Below, piece after piece: positions 27,801 through 35,942 of a DNA stretch of 64,000 nt. Within the stretch, counting starts at the first letter, position 1, and each line of letters opens with the position of its first letter. The stretch comes from an uncultured Saprospiraceae bacterium (lineage in GTDB: Bacteria > Bacteroidota > Bacteroidia > Chitinophagales > Saprospiraceae), in the NCBI GenBank assembly GCA_938002665.1, contig CALLAE010000038.1, positions 1 through 64,000 on the forward strand, given 5' to 3'. The notes under the pieces are model-generated. The model did not search any database. It worked only from the letters and a program-made list of their open reading frames with translations, and was not told where the DNA came from. The position numbers were made by a program, and so were the translations under genes.

Positions 27801-28163
27801 CCAGTCATCTTCTGTATCCGTAGCTGAATGTATTCCTACATAACCACCTCCTGACTGAATGTATCTTTCAAAGTCCGCTTCCTGTTTATGATTCAACACA
27901 TCACCTGTTGTATTAAGGAATACCACAGCTGAATACGTTTTGAGTTTTTCTTCATGAAAGTATGAAGCATCCTCTGTGGTATCTATTAGAAGGTTATGCT
28001 CTGCACCCAGTCTGAGTAGGGCCAACTTAGCTTCCGGGATACAATCATGTCTAAAACCTGCAGTCTTACTAAAAACAAGTATTTTCTTTTTGCCATCTGT
28101 ACACGAACAAAAAAACAGGAGGATAGCGGCTACAAAAAATGAATATTTATTTAATAGAATCAT
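24801..28163 (-). CDS. Large lipoprotein: ThuA, sugar dehydrogenase, PKD, cytochrome c and CBM6-like
   Basis: 1120 residues. The signal ends in an FFCSC stretch, giving a likely lipidated Cys near 21. Domains in order: ThuA-like (about 27-240, with GIHSATD and the HPMSWFHEYDGGRAFYTGMGH end); glucose/sorbosone-dehydrogenase-like propeller (260-685, with GLLGVAVDP and GLRNPFRFSID); PKD (about 690-775); a linker; a c-type cytochrome with CKSCH at 859-863 and a likely Met ligand near 906; and a CBM6-like beta domain at the end (985-1117, EAEDA). ThuA proteins are linked to uptake or processing of oxidised disaccharides. It is the second gene of the operon. Confidence 0.85.
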   Translation of the reverse strand: MILLNKYSFFVAAILLFFCSCTDGKKKILVFSKTAGFRHDCIPEAKLALLRLGAEHNLLIDTTEDASYFHEEKLKTYSAVVFLNTTGDVLNHKQEADFERYIQSGGGYVGIHSATDTEDDWQWYNELSGAQFAGHPDIQKATLKVSGSVHPAIDHLPDRWERTDEWYNFKNYYDSVRVLIDIDEETYTGGTQGIVHPMSWFHEYDGGRAFYTGMGHTKESFKEELFLKHILGGLKYAIGNNKRDYSLVKTLRVPEENRFSNEVLDFNLDEPMELDELPGKGIIYIERRGAIKFYDFEMESTTTIDSIAVFYGNEDGLLGVAVDPNYNENNWVYFCYSDPGKISRQRISRFVLTGDSLSHNTEKVLLEIPTIRECCHSGGSIEFDADGLLYIGMGDNTNPFESEGYAPIDERVGRQLWDAQRSAANTNDLRGKILRIRPEPDGTYSIPDGNLFSEGTENTRPEVYAMGLRNPFRFSIDSKTDYLYWGDVGPDAGVRDSLRGPEGLGEFNQAKKAGFWGWPYTRGNNQVYFDYDFKSEKSKELFDAANLINDSPNNSGLKKLPPAQPSMIWYGYGDSEEFPWLGSGGVNPMAGPVFHKSDFKEVTQTFPEYFEDKLFVYEWMRDWIYLLSLDTSGAYVKAEPFMPSTSYSHPMDMFFASDGQLYILEYGQKWNSRNMDARLNRVKYLRGNRPPVAKFTADRQVGAVPLNIQFSAAESVDYDKDELKYEWYFTGEDKVESTEKNPRCTFGKPGEYDVRLVVTDGLGSSSEFNQKILAGNEEPEIKMKLETDNVVFWKGKKVSYDVSVTDKEDGSTKTNSIDSSKVRVTLTYIPEGEDLILATAGHQQNAVPKGLELIRDSDCKSCHAEKTKVSGPSYVEIAQRYSLVDKSQLVRNIIKGSHGFWGEALMSAHPQLSVPEVEAMVSYILSLDPEKVIEEELLGLSGELSFEKHAVTDMKGKYILMASYLDQGSPELKNSQLSALNEIVFIPPLLEAEDAAERSEGTGIWDNGSATLVGALKENTILRFEKICFDDLEGLDLMAHYVAGYNYAGYIEVRRESREGELLGTQKLGYHDELREKREKYLIDLKHTEGIDDLYLVFKNDFNQDQFVLNADWIYLNYNQ

Positions 28164-28211
28164 AAGATATCTGTTTACGTAAGATAGCTCTCTAGTCTAG
28201 AAGATAGCATT

Positions 28212-30458
28212 TTACTTGTTCCTTTTGGTCACATAATCTATTCTCTCAAGAGTAGTTTCTAGCATCTGAATATCATACATCCTCTGACCTTGTGGGGGAT
28301 AGTTCCTCATCTCCTTTACTAAGTCTTCAGTTATACTATAATCAGCTGAAGCAAAAGCATTCCTTACGAAATTTAGCAGTTCTTTTATATTATTATCCGT
28401 AAACTCATCATTCTGTTCTATACCAGGCATCACACTTTTATAGGAGTAGCTCTTACCACCCATAATAAAAGGCCCACTAAGACCATATAGTGATATAAGT
28501 ACTAGTCTATCTTCTCTACCTGATACAAATTCTGAATCCAATAACGGCGGCGCAATATCTTTCTTGCCTTCACCGTCTGCACCATGACAGGTCGCACAAT
28601 AGGTCTGATAGTGTACCAGACCTTCTGTTCTGCTATCTTTGAGTTTTAAATTCTCCTCATAGTAGTAAACAGAATCTCCTCTTTTCTTACGTGATACCAC
28701 CTTTTGTAATTGTTCCATCCATAGTTTTAAGCTTGGCTCGTTTTCATTTTCTAATTGCTCCATAAAAAAGTCCTCCTTTCCGATGGCATCAGCAAGTATT
28801 GCTTCCACCATCGCAGAATTACCTGACCTAATCAATAACTTACTATAGACCTTATACAATTTTTCGTTATCGTAGATACCTAGGCTTGCTAAGTGGGCCG
28901 CTAAGGTAAAATCAGTATTCGCTTGACCTAAAGAGATCAAATGATCTATCTGTACTTTAAGCCAATATTCTTTAGACACATCCCACTGTGTCAAAATATC
29001 AAGTGCATGAAATCTAAGATGCATAAAGTCATGATCTAGGCAAGCGCTCAGGTCCTCCTGGCTCAATGCCTCTAGCCCTTCCAAGCTCCATAGACTATGA
29101 AGAAGATTTATCTCTTCTTTGCCCGATCTTAAATGTTGTTTTAACTCTTGAACATATTCTAATCTTTCATTATAGACTAACTCATGCTGGGCCTTATCTC
29201 TCAAAAAAGCATTATCTCCATGAAGAAATTTAAGAGGCTCACTTGTTATCTCATAAGACAAGTTCTTTGGTGCAAGTTCGTTATGGGATAGCCTGATTAT
29301 CCTTCCCATACCTGAAACTTTATCCAGACCACCTTTAAGAATTTTCTCTCTCAAATAAGAGGTCATATAAGCCTTATGTTGAATGATGCCTCGGTGCATA
29401 TCCACGATATAGATATTACCGTCTGGGCCAGTCTTCATATGTACAGGGCGAAAGCCTTCATCAACTGAAATGAGATATTCAGACGTCGTATCTGTTTGCA
29501 CTGCTCTAGAATCAAACCCATTCCGCTCTATCTTTAATCGTTTGATCGCATTGATCTCTGGCAGAGCTACAAAAGCATGATCGTTCCATTTTGAGTTTAG
29601 CGTTTCTCTATAGTAAAGAGGTCCACAAGCAGAGGTGGCATTTATCAGTTTTCCTTCTTCGTCTAGTACACCATTCTGGTAACCCCGATTTACTGCGGTC
29701 GCTTGGAGTGGGAAGACCCGCTGGTCTGAGGCAATAGACTGCAGATTATTTTCATTTAGCTTTAGATATTTGTTTGTAAATAGAGCATTGGGTAATATAC
29801 GGTCAGTGGCTATGAGTAAGGAATTAGTATTATATACTAGACGACCATAGTTATCTGTGGATAAGCCCCATTGACCTCTTGGGGTGGTATACTCTTTGAG
29901 CCATCGTCCTTTCTTCCTTTTGTATCTGGCATTAGAACAAGTACTATAGATCCAGTTATCCATATTTAGAGTCAGAGAGTTCGGCATATGCTCGACATTA
30001 CCATCGACTGCATAGACAGAATCGACTACAGTTTTCTTACCTGGTTGAGAACCATTAATTTCTACAAAATACAAGAACGGTGGTTCTGCATAAAGTAGCC
30101 CTCCATAGACCAAGAGCATAGTGCGGGGCAGTACCAGACTATCTAGGAAGATATCAACTTTATCCATAATCCCATCTCTATCAGTATCTTCTAGTATCTT
30201 GATTTTATTGACTGGGGCATCTTCATTTATACCTTTTATATTAGGCATGTAGGCTGGCATTTCTAGTACCCATATTCTACCTCTTTGATCAAAGTCTATG
30301 GCTACGGGAGCATTTAGCGTTGGTTCTTGAGCGATAAGCTCTAGTGATACATCGTTTGGAAAAGTGTAGTCAGAAAAAAAATTACTTGTATCTTCAGACC
30401 TGTCCGAGGCACATGAGCATAGATAAACTAGAGTAAGATATAATAAAAATAGGCGCAC
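28212..30458 (-). CDS. PVC-type membrane-bound dehydrogenase-like lipoprotein with cytochrome c
   Basis: 748 residues from a GTG start. A short leader ends near LCSCAS, giving a lipidated Cys16. The first half is a propeller of the putative membrane-bound dehydrogenase type (DIDFDQRGRIWVLEMP, then DRDGIMDKVDIFLD). A helical HEAT-like stretch lies in the middle (about 400-600). A cytochrome c domain ends the protein, with CATCH at 621-625 and a likely Met in VMPG near 677. Proteins of this plan are frequent in Planctomycetes and marine Bacteroidota but poorly characterised. It is first in the operon, with a -7-like box 12 bases before the GTG. Confidence 0.82.
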   Translation of the reverse strand: MRLFLLYLTLVYLCSCASDRSEDTSNFFSDYTFPNDVSLELIAQEPTLNAPVAIDFDQRGRIWVLEMPAYMPNIKGINEDAPVNKIKILEDTDRDGIMDKVDIFLDSLVLPRTMLLVYGGLLYAEPPFLYFVEINGSQPGKKTVVDSVYAVDGNVEHMPNSLTLNMDNWIYSTCSNARYKRKKGRWLKEYTTPRGQWGLSTDNYGRLVYNTNSLLIATDRILPNALFTNKYLKLNENNLQSIASDQRVFPLQATAVNRGYQNGVLDEEGKLINATSACGPLYYRETLNSKWNDHAFVALPEINAIKRLKIERNGFDSRAVQTDTTSEYLISVDEGFRPVHMKTGPDGNIYIVDMHRGIIQHKAYMTSYLREKILKGGLDKVSGMGRIIRLSHNELAPKNLSYEITSEPLKFLHGDNAFLRDKAQHELVYNERLEYVQELKQHLRSGKEEINLLHSLWSLEGLEALSQEDLSACLDHDFMHLRFHALDILTQWDVSKEYWLKVQIDHLISLGQANTDFTLAAHLASLGIYDNEKLYKVYSKLLIRSGNSAMVEAILADAIGKEDFFMEQLENENEPSLKLWMEQLQKVVSRKKRGDSVYYYEENLKLKDSRTEGLVHYQTYCATCHGADGEGKKDIAPPLLDSEFVSGREDRLVLISLYGLSGPFIMGGKSYSYKSVMPGIEQNDEFTDNNIKELLNFVRNAFASADYSITEDLVKEMRNYPPQGQRMYDIQMLETTLERIDYVTKRNK

Positions 30459-30462
30459 TTAG

Positions 30463-30470
30463 TCAAGGTA
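30463..30470 (-). promoter_or_regulatory. -7-like box TACCTTGA, 12 nt before the GTG at 30458
   Basis: It is the likely promoter of the four-gene leftward operon and supports the GTG as start. It faces the 30514-30543 promoter in a 89-base divergent gap. Confidence 0.4.
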
Positions 30471-30513
30471 CAATAGTATCCTGAAAATGTCGGTGAATAT
30501 TGCAAAAAAGAGC

Positions 30514-30543
30514 TTGTCTGAGAAATACAAAGTCGTACTTTAG
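30514..30543 (+). promoter_or_regulatory. Promoter-like TTG-N19-TACTTTAG before 30548
   Basis: TTG at 30514-30516 and TACTTTAG at 30536-30543 have the 19-base spacing expected for Bacteroidota promoters. The box starts 12 nt before the ATG at 30548, which supports that start over the TTG at 30500. Confidence 0.5.
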
Positions 30544-30547
30544 GCTT

Positions 30548-31750
30548 ATGCTTAAAATTGCTACACCTTTTTTACTTTGTGTATTCATTGGAATTGGATG
30601 TTATTCTTCTGAGCCTATAGTTTTGGATTTGTTGTCAGAGGATCTTTATCCTACTCTTGTCAAAATAGGTGGAAATGCAAATTACAACTTAGAGCAAGGT
30701 ATCCTCACAGGATCAGCAGTTATAAATACTCCTAATACTTTTCTGTGTACTCCAAAGCCTTATAGCAATTTTATTCTAGAATTTGAAGTATGCATCGACC
30801 CTCGACTCAATTCAGGAGTACAGATCAGATCAATAGTTATACAAGACAAGAAAAATAAAGCGCTCAAAGGGTACCAAGTAGAGATAGACCCTTCAGAAAG
30901 AGCATGGAGTGGTGGTATATATGAAGAAAAAGACAGAGGATGGATAGCCAATCTCTCGGCCAATCCAGATGGAAAGATGGCTTTCAGAAATGGCGCATGG
31001 AACAAATATCATATAGAAGCCATAGACAGCAGTATCAGAGTCTGGGTCAATGGTGTGAACACGACTAACTTACTAGACAATAGGTATAGACAGGGCATCA
31101 TAGGACTCCAGGTGCACTCGATAGAAGACAGTAGCAGAATAGGTACTATGGTGCAGTGGCGGAATATTCACTTACAGACTACAGAGTTAGAAACTAATCG
31201 CTTTGCCCTCGATTCGGAGAATCCAGAAATTAATTTACTGACAAATCATTTAAGTCAAAAAGAAAAAGCGGAGGGCTGGCAATTGCATAGTGAAGAGGAA
31301 AAAGTCTGCATCCTAGGGGGAGAAAGGATAGACTTATTCACGAGAGAGGGCGATTATGAGCTAGCCCTGGAATACACCTTAAACAAAGGTGGACGAGCAG
31401 CTCTAATTTACGGACAAAATGTAGAAAACCAAGACCTGCTCACTTATGCCATACTAGATGATAACAATGCCCCCAAAGGCACCATGAACGACACCAAATC
31501 AGGTTCCCTCTACGGCAAAATAGAAGCCACAAATCTCTCCACAGAAGGAAGAAACAAAGGCCTGCGCTCACATGACCAATGGACTCAGGTACAACTCAAA
31601 TGCAGAAATGGACATGTAGAACACTGGCTCAATAATGATCTCGTCGTCAGTTACAAGCTGAGAGATCTCAAAGAAGTCAAGGAGAACCATACAATCTATC
31701 TTACAACTGAATCTGACAGCATCTGTATGAGAAACATCAAGTATAGATAG
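30548..31750 (+). CDS. Lipoprotein with two DUF1080-like domains
   Basis: 400 residues from the ATG at 30548, which gives a signal peptide ending IGIGC and therefore a lipoprotein. Two jelly-roll domains follow. The first, about residues 25-210, has FILEFEVCID, NSGVQIRS and GYQVEID and is a clear DUF1080 match. The second, about 225-400, is shorter and more divergent (DYELALEYTLNKGGRAALIYG and a late HVEHWLNNDLVVSY). A tandem arrangement suggests that one domain may serve in binding. The gene reads away from the cytochrome operon and probably shares its regulation. Confidence 0.78.
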   Translation: MLKIATPFLLCVFIGIGCYSSEPIVLDLLSEDLYPTLVKIGGNANYNLEQGILTGSAVINTPNTFLCTPKPYSNFILEFEVCIDPRLNSGVQIRSIVIQDKKNKALKGYQVEIDPSERAWSGGIYEEKDRGWIANLSANPDGKMAFRNGAWNKYHIEAIDSSIRVWVNGVNTTNLLDNRYRQGIIGLQVHSIEDSSRIGTMVQWRNIHLQTTELETNRFALDSENPEINLLTNHLSQKEKAEGWQLHSEEEKVCILGGERIDLFTREGDYELALEYTLNKGGRAALIYGQNVENQDLLTYAILDDNNAPKGTMNDTKSGSLYGKIEATNLSTEGRNKGLRSHDQWTQVQLKCRNGHVEHWLNNDLVVSYKLRDLKEVKENHTIYLTTESDSICMRNIKYR

Positions 31751-31811
31751 CCTTAAAATAGTTCTTATTAGAAAAATTCCTTACTCAAGCTGAAATAAGC
31801 CCAGCTCATCA

Positions 31812-32120
31812 TTAACTGAAACTATACAGCTCATGAGCCCTATAGATATCCTGTAATCCATTAATGTTGACATCACTCACAGTCACTGATGAGGACCAGG
31901 CTACCTTATATTCCAAGCCTGCTTTTTCCCTATGTCCCCAAACAACAATTTAACTAGATTTCGATATATTCTGATATCTACTAGATTTCCTGCAAAATAT
32001 ATATCTTGCAATACATCGGTACCAAAGTCTGCAGTAGCTGCACCTGCTCCACCGCAGTAATTAACAAAAATATTGCTTTACTTAAGGCCACAGATATTAT
32101 TCATAAATGTAAAACCTGTC
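31812..32120 (-). pseudogene. Decayed VCBS/FG-GAP (ASPIC/UnbV-type) repeat protein
   Basis: This covers most of the 460-base gap 31751-32210. The minus strand gives TGFTFMNNI, an in-frame stop, then NYCGGAGAATADF, LQDIYFAGNL and IYRNLVKLLFGDI, a second stop, and in a shifted frame AWSSSVTVSDVN and GLQDIY. The order and spacing match the start of Bacteroidota VCBS/FG-GAP proteins, where the intact text is like TGIxFxN ... YNGGGVAxxDxNxDGLxDIYFxGN ... GAWSxGVxVxDVNxDGLxDIY. Two stops, a frameshift and lost calcium-loop Asp residues show decay. The rest of the gap (31751-31811 and 32121-32210) shows nothing else. Confidence 0.75.
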
Positions 32121-32210
32121 TGGGAAGACGGACATGCAGAAAACAGTGATGAATCCAGCTAGTAATCTAAACGAAACTTTCGAGACTACACTACTAAAAG
32201 TATTAATAAA

Positions 32211-34139
32211 ATGACAAGACCAATTAAAATGACCAGTCACTCAGAGCTGACCAGATATGAAAAAATACCAGTAGTTGTATTTGAAGAGTCCATGGATGCT
32301 TCAAAAGAAATAGCTCACACGATTGCTTCCAATATTAGGGAAAAACAAACTCAAGGCAAGAATTGTGTTCTAGGCCTTGCTACAGGCTCATCACCGATCA
32401 AAGTTTATGCAGAACTGGTTAGACTGCACAAGGAAGAAGGGCTGAGTTTTCAGAATGTCATCACATTCAACTTAGATGAATATTATCCTATGAAGCCAGA
32501 TGCACTTCAGAGTTATGTCTTTTTTATGAATCAACACTTATTCGATCATGTGGACATACAGCCAGTAAATGTGCATATCCCAGACGGTACAATTCCTATA
32601 GAACAAGTCTATGAATACTGCGAAAAATATGAAGCACTTATAGAAGAGCATGGTGGCTTAGATATCCAGTTACTAGGCATCGGACGGACTGGACACATCG
32701 GCTTCAATGAGCCTGGCTCCACTATCAATGGTGCAACTAGAATGGTGACGCTGGACCACCTTACTAAAAAAGATGCGGCTAGTGATTTCTTTGGAGAAGA
32801 GCATGTGCCGCGTCACGCGATCACTATGGGAGTAGGCACCATAATGAAAGCTAGGAAAATTTTCCTCATGGCCTGGGGAGAATCAAAATCTCACATAATT
32901 CAGCGAACAGTAGAAGGATCACCTTCAGAACAAGTGCCAGCCACTTTCTTACAGAGCCATCCTAATACTGTATTCTATATCGACACAGCGGCTGCAGAAA
33001 AGCTCACTCGCTATGCCACTCCATGGAAAGTAGGCAATTGTGACTGGGATAAAGACTTGATAAGAAAAGCTGTCATACACCTTTCTCTATCATGTGACAA
33101 ACCAATATTAAAACTCACAGAAAATGACTACATAGAAAATGATCTGGCAGATCTGATACATGAGCAGGGTCCAGCCTATGACATCAATATAGATGTATTC
33201 AATCAGATGCAGCATACGATTACTGGGTGGCCAGGTGGTAAGCCTAATGCTGACGATAGTCGCAGGCCAGAAAGAGCTGAGCCAGCTAAGAAAAGAGTTA
33301 TCGTTTTCAGCCCGCACCCAGATGATGATGTTATCTCAATGGGAGGCACGGTCATAAGACTTACAGATCAGGGACATGATATCCACATCGCTTATCAGAC
33401 TTCGGGCAATATAGCCGTCTTTGATGAAGACGTTATTGATTATGCCGAATTTGTTTGTGACTATCACAATGCTTTCAGCATGGAGCAAGGCAAAGCCAAT
33501 CAGATGTTTGAGGATATCCTTAATCAACTGAAGAATAAAAAACCTGGGGAAATAGATAGTCCTGAAGTCCGAAAAATAAAGGGCATGATCCGTAGAGTCG
33601 AAGCTAGATCAGCCTGCCGGTATATAGGAATTCCAGATAGTAATATTCATCATCTAGATATGCCTTTCTATGAGACGGGCCTCATCAAAAAGAATCCAAT
33701 AGGTCATGAAGATGTAGGTATAATTAGAGAGTTATTAGAAAAAGTAAAACCACATATCGTCTATGCTGCAGGTGATCTTTCAGATCCTCATGGCACTCAT
33801 AGAGTCTGTCTAGACGCTATCTTCAAAGCGCTCCAGCAGATTAAGTCTGAGGACTGGGCACAAGACTGTTGGTTATGGCTGTATAGAGGTGCATGGCAAG
33901 AATGGGATTTACACGACATAGAAAAAGCAGTTCCACTGAGCCCTGACGAACTCATCAGAAAAAAGAGAGCCATCTTCAAGCATCAGTCACAAAAAGACAG
34001 GCCCCTATTTCCTGGAGCAGACAGCAGAGAATTTTGGGAGCGAGCTGAGCAACGAAACAAGCACACTGCGGCACAGTATGACCAGCTAGGCCTTGCTGAA
34101 TATGAAGCCATGGAAGCCTTCAAGAGATTTGACTATTAG
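32211..34139 (+). CDS. nagB: Glucosamine-6-phosphate deaminase fused to a PIG-L/LmbE deacetylase domain
   Basis: 642 residues, cytoplasmic. The first 270 are NagB-like: GLATGSSP, FNLDEYYP and GIGRTGHIGFNEPGS, with the active-site His in GHIGFNEP. The position of the E. coli catalytic Asp just before this His is Thr (RTGH), a change also seen as Asn in other lineages. After a linker, residues about 360-560 form a PIG-L domain with the zinc motif SPHPDDD and a later DPHGTHR. NagB converts glucosamine-6-phosphate to fructose-6-phosphate and ammonia; PIG-L enzymes deacetylate GlcNAc groups. The fusion would suit GlcNAc use in one protein and is common in Bacteroidota. Confidence 0.9.
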   Translation: MTRPIKMTSHSELTRYEKIPVVVFEESMDASKEIAHTIASNIREKQTQGKNCVLGLATGSSPIKVYAELVRLHKEEGLSFQNVITFNLDEYYPMKPDALQSYVFFMNQHLFDHVDIQPVNVHIPDGTIPIEQVYEYCEKYEALIEEHGGLDIQLLGIGRTGHIGFNEPGSTINGATRMVTLDHLTKKDAASDFFGEEHVPRHAITMGVGTIMKARKIFLMAWGESKSHIIQRTVEGSPSEQVPATFLQSHPNTVFYIDTAAAEKLTRYATPWKVGNCDWDKDLIRKAVIHLSLSCDKPILKLTENDYIENDLADLIHEQGPAYDINIDVFNQMQHTITGWPGGKPNADDSRRPERAEPAKKRVIVFSPHPDDDVISMGGTVIRLTDQGHDIHIAYQTSGNIAVFDEDVIDYAEFVCDYHNAFSMEQGKANQMFEDILNQLKNKKPGEIDSPEVRKIKGMIRRVEARSACRYIGIPDSNIHHLDMPFYETGLIKKNPIGHEDVGIIRELLEKVKPHIVYAAGDLSDPHGTHRVCLDAIFKALQQIKSEDWAQDCWLWLYRGAWQEWDLHDIEKAVPLSPDELIRKKRAIFKHQSQKDRPLFPGADSREFWERAEQRNKHTAAQYDQLGLAEYEAMEAFKRFDY

Positions 34140-34471
34140 TAGCTGAATTTTTGAAGCTTGCAAGTATGGATATTCACATAGTTCTCTTACAGTGATAATT
34201 AATTTAGGCATGACTGCTATATTTCCAAAAGAACATCTAGAAGTCTAAAGCTCTATTTCCTAGGAGATAACAAAATAAGTTAGCAATTAACTTTACTACA
34301 TCTACTCTGAGGATAACTCTCAGCATAGGATAATAAGATCATGAGAAAGAAACTGCTTTTACAATTTTAGAAATCATAATATTTAGAGTTTTAGAACAAT
34401 GAGTAGTCAGTATTGAAAACAGTCACCTAAAATTGTACAAAATAAATGAACTAAGCTTTTCCAGTAGGGCC
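34140..34471. other. 332-base gap without a recognisable feature
   Basis: I see no tRNA fold, repeat or hairpin. The plus strand holds one open stretch of about 34 codons ending in a stop near 34248 (TVIINLGMTAIFP ...) that could be a relic, but I cannot assign it. Confidence 0.5.
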
Positions 34472-35533
34472 CTAAAACGCCTCTCCAAAAGCAAAATAAA
34501 ATCCACTGTTGCCTCCCTGACCTATAGCATAATCTAGGCGCAAAGCAGTCCCCTCTTGCTTATCTACTATAATCCTAAGACCACCTCCCACATTATACCT
34601 GTAGCCAGACAAAGCAAAATCATCAACAGTAAAAGCCACCCGAGAAAAGCCACCAAAACCAGCAACACCTATCCTCCAAAACACTTTTGCCCGCGCTTCT
34701 ACCTGAACAGTATGAAAATGCTTATCTCGATACTTTCCGTAAAAGAATCCACGGGTATACCTATCCCCTCCCATCTGTGCCATATCAAAGAACGGTAATT
34801 GTCTTCCAAAATTACCTTGATAATAAGAACGAAGAGCCAAAGTAACTTGCTTTTTTACTGTCCAATATTTTCTCAGATCTAGAACATACTTCAGGTAATG
34901 GCTGTCAATAAAATTTCTTAAAAAATCAAATTGCACAAAGGCCCCTTTAGTAGGAGTGAGGATATTATCTCTTTTGTCTAGTAAAAAAGTAAGACCTAAA
35001 CTAAAAACACTTTTGTCTTCAGTGTCCAGAAGATTATGGGTAGGTGAAGACAAATCTTCTTCAAGGGAAAAAATGTCAGTAAAGGAAATGAAACGCAACT
35101 GAGGACCAAAGAAGGCATCCTTCCTAATACGCTTGAGCAAATGCATTCCAAGATTCCACCGACGAGAACTATAGGAAATGGGTTGCCAAGCTAAGTTGCC
35201 TGTACCATAAAAGAAATCTGGATACTTAGAATAATGTAACAGCCCTTTAGTAAACCATTCCTCATCTCTGAAAAAATAATTCCAGTCTCCTTCTATTATC
35301 AATTGCTTATTCCAAGTATAGGAAAACTCCAATGAAGCATTGGATGTACGCGTCTTGTCTTTATAAAAATCCAAAGTCGCTAAGGCCACTGCTCCTATAT
35401 AAGTTCGTGTTTCTGGTTGATACCCAAAGGTCGGTACTGGAAGTATCTTATAAGGCTTGTACTTTACTGAATCTTGAGCAACCAACCCTTGAAAACTAAA
35501 CAACAGAATTATAATGACACAACCTACTCTCAT
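34472..35533 (-). CDS. BamA/TamA-family outer-membrane protein (bacterial surface antigen type)
   Basis: 353 residues. A signal peptide of about 19 residues ends at QGLVAQD. The rest is a 16-strand-type beta-barrel built of alternating aromatic strands. The segment GGDRYTRGFFYGKYRDK matches the conserved loop 6 region of Omp85 proteins (the (V/I)RG(F/Y) motif appears as TRGFF), and the terminal strand ends in Phe. There are no POTRA repeats, so it is a short barrel-only member that likely exports or assembles something rather than acting as the main BamA. Confidence 0.8.
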   Translation of the reverse strand: MRVGCVIIILLFSFQGLVAQDSVKYKPYKILPVPTFGYQPETRTYIGAVALATLDFYKDKTRTSNASLEFSYTWNKQLIIEGDWNYFFRDEEWFTKGLLHYSKYPDFFYGTGNLAWQPISYSSRRWNLGMHLLKRIRKDAFFGPQLRFISFTDIFSLEEDLSSPTHNLLDTEDKSVFSLGLTFLLDKRDNILTPTKGAFVQFDFLRNFIDSHYLKYVLDLRKYWTVKKQVTLALRSYYQGNFGRQLPFFDMAQMGGDRYTRGFFYGKYRDKHFHTVQVEARAKVFWRIGVAGFGGFSRVAFTVDDFALSGYRYNVGGGLRIIVDKQEGTALRLDYAIGQGGNSGFYFAFGEAF

Positions 35534-35547
35534 TCACTTCTCTTTAA

Positions 35548-35588
35548 ACTAATAACCATTCAACTATCAACTAATTAACTAATTAACT
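35548..35588. repeat. AACTAATTAACTAATTAACT short repeat
   Basis: Degenerate AACTAA/AACTATC units in the 49-base gap between two leftward genes, reaching the TMEM220 stop codon. The unit resembles the tract at 6936-6990. Confidence 0.6.
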
Positions 35589-35942
35589 GGAATCTTTACT
35601 CTTAAGATAATAATACCACACCACAACCAAACACAACACCATTCCAAAAAACTCTCTTATTAATTCTATATGAGGAGACTCCGCTTGCATACTACCCGTA
35701 ATAGTCGGCATACCCGCTCTTACCCACTGCATGAGATCTGGCACATATAGTGATGTTTTCAGGAAGAGAGGAATCATAATAAGTCCTAGCACTTTACTAT
35801 GCAAGCTACCCTTGATATATAATAAAGGGATAGCAGCAACAAATAGATAGAGCAAGATCCACAACCAAGGATCAGGATCATTGTACTGCACGGCTGCAAA
35901 GACTAAAAACAAAAATGAGACTATATAATGTTTAATCTTCAT
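35583..35942 (-). CDS. TMEM220-family small membrane protein
   Basis: 119 residues with four hydrophobic segments. The start FAAVQYNDPDPWLWI matches the transmembrane family 220 (PF15071) signature A-x-QYNDPDPW. This is a small membrane protein family found from bacteria to animals with no assigned function. It starts inside the end of the glycerol kinase gene (11-base overlap), so both are made together. Whether it helps glycerol uptake is only a guess; no glycerol facilitator is seen nearby. Confidence 0.8.
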   Translation of the reverse strand: MKIKHYIVSFLFLVFAAVQYNDPDPWLWILLYLFVAAIPLLYIKGSLHSKVLGLIMIPLFLKTSLYVPDLMQWVRAGMPTITGSMQAESPHIELIREFFGMVLCLVVVWYYYLKSKDSS

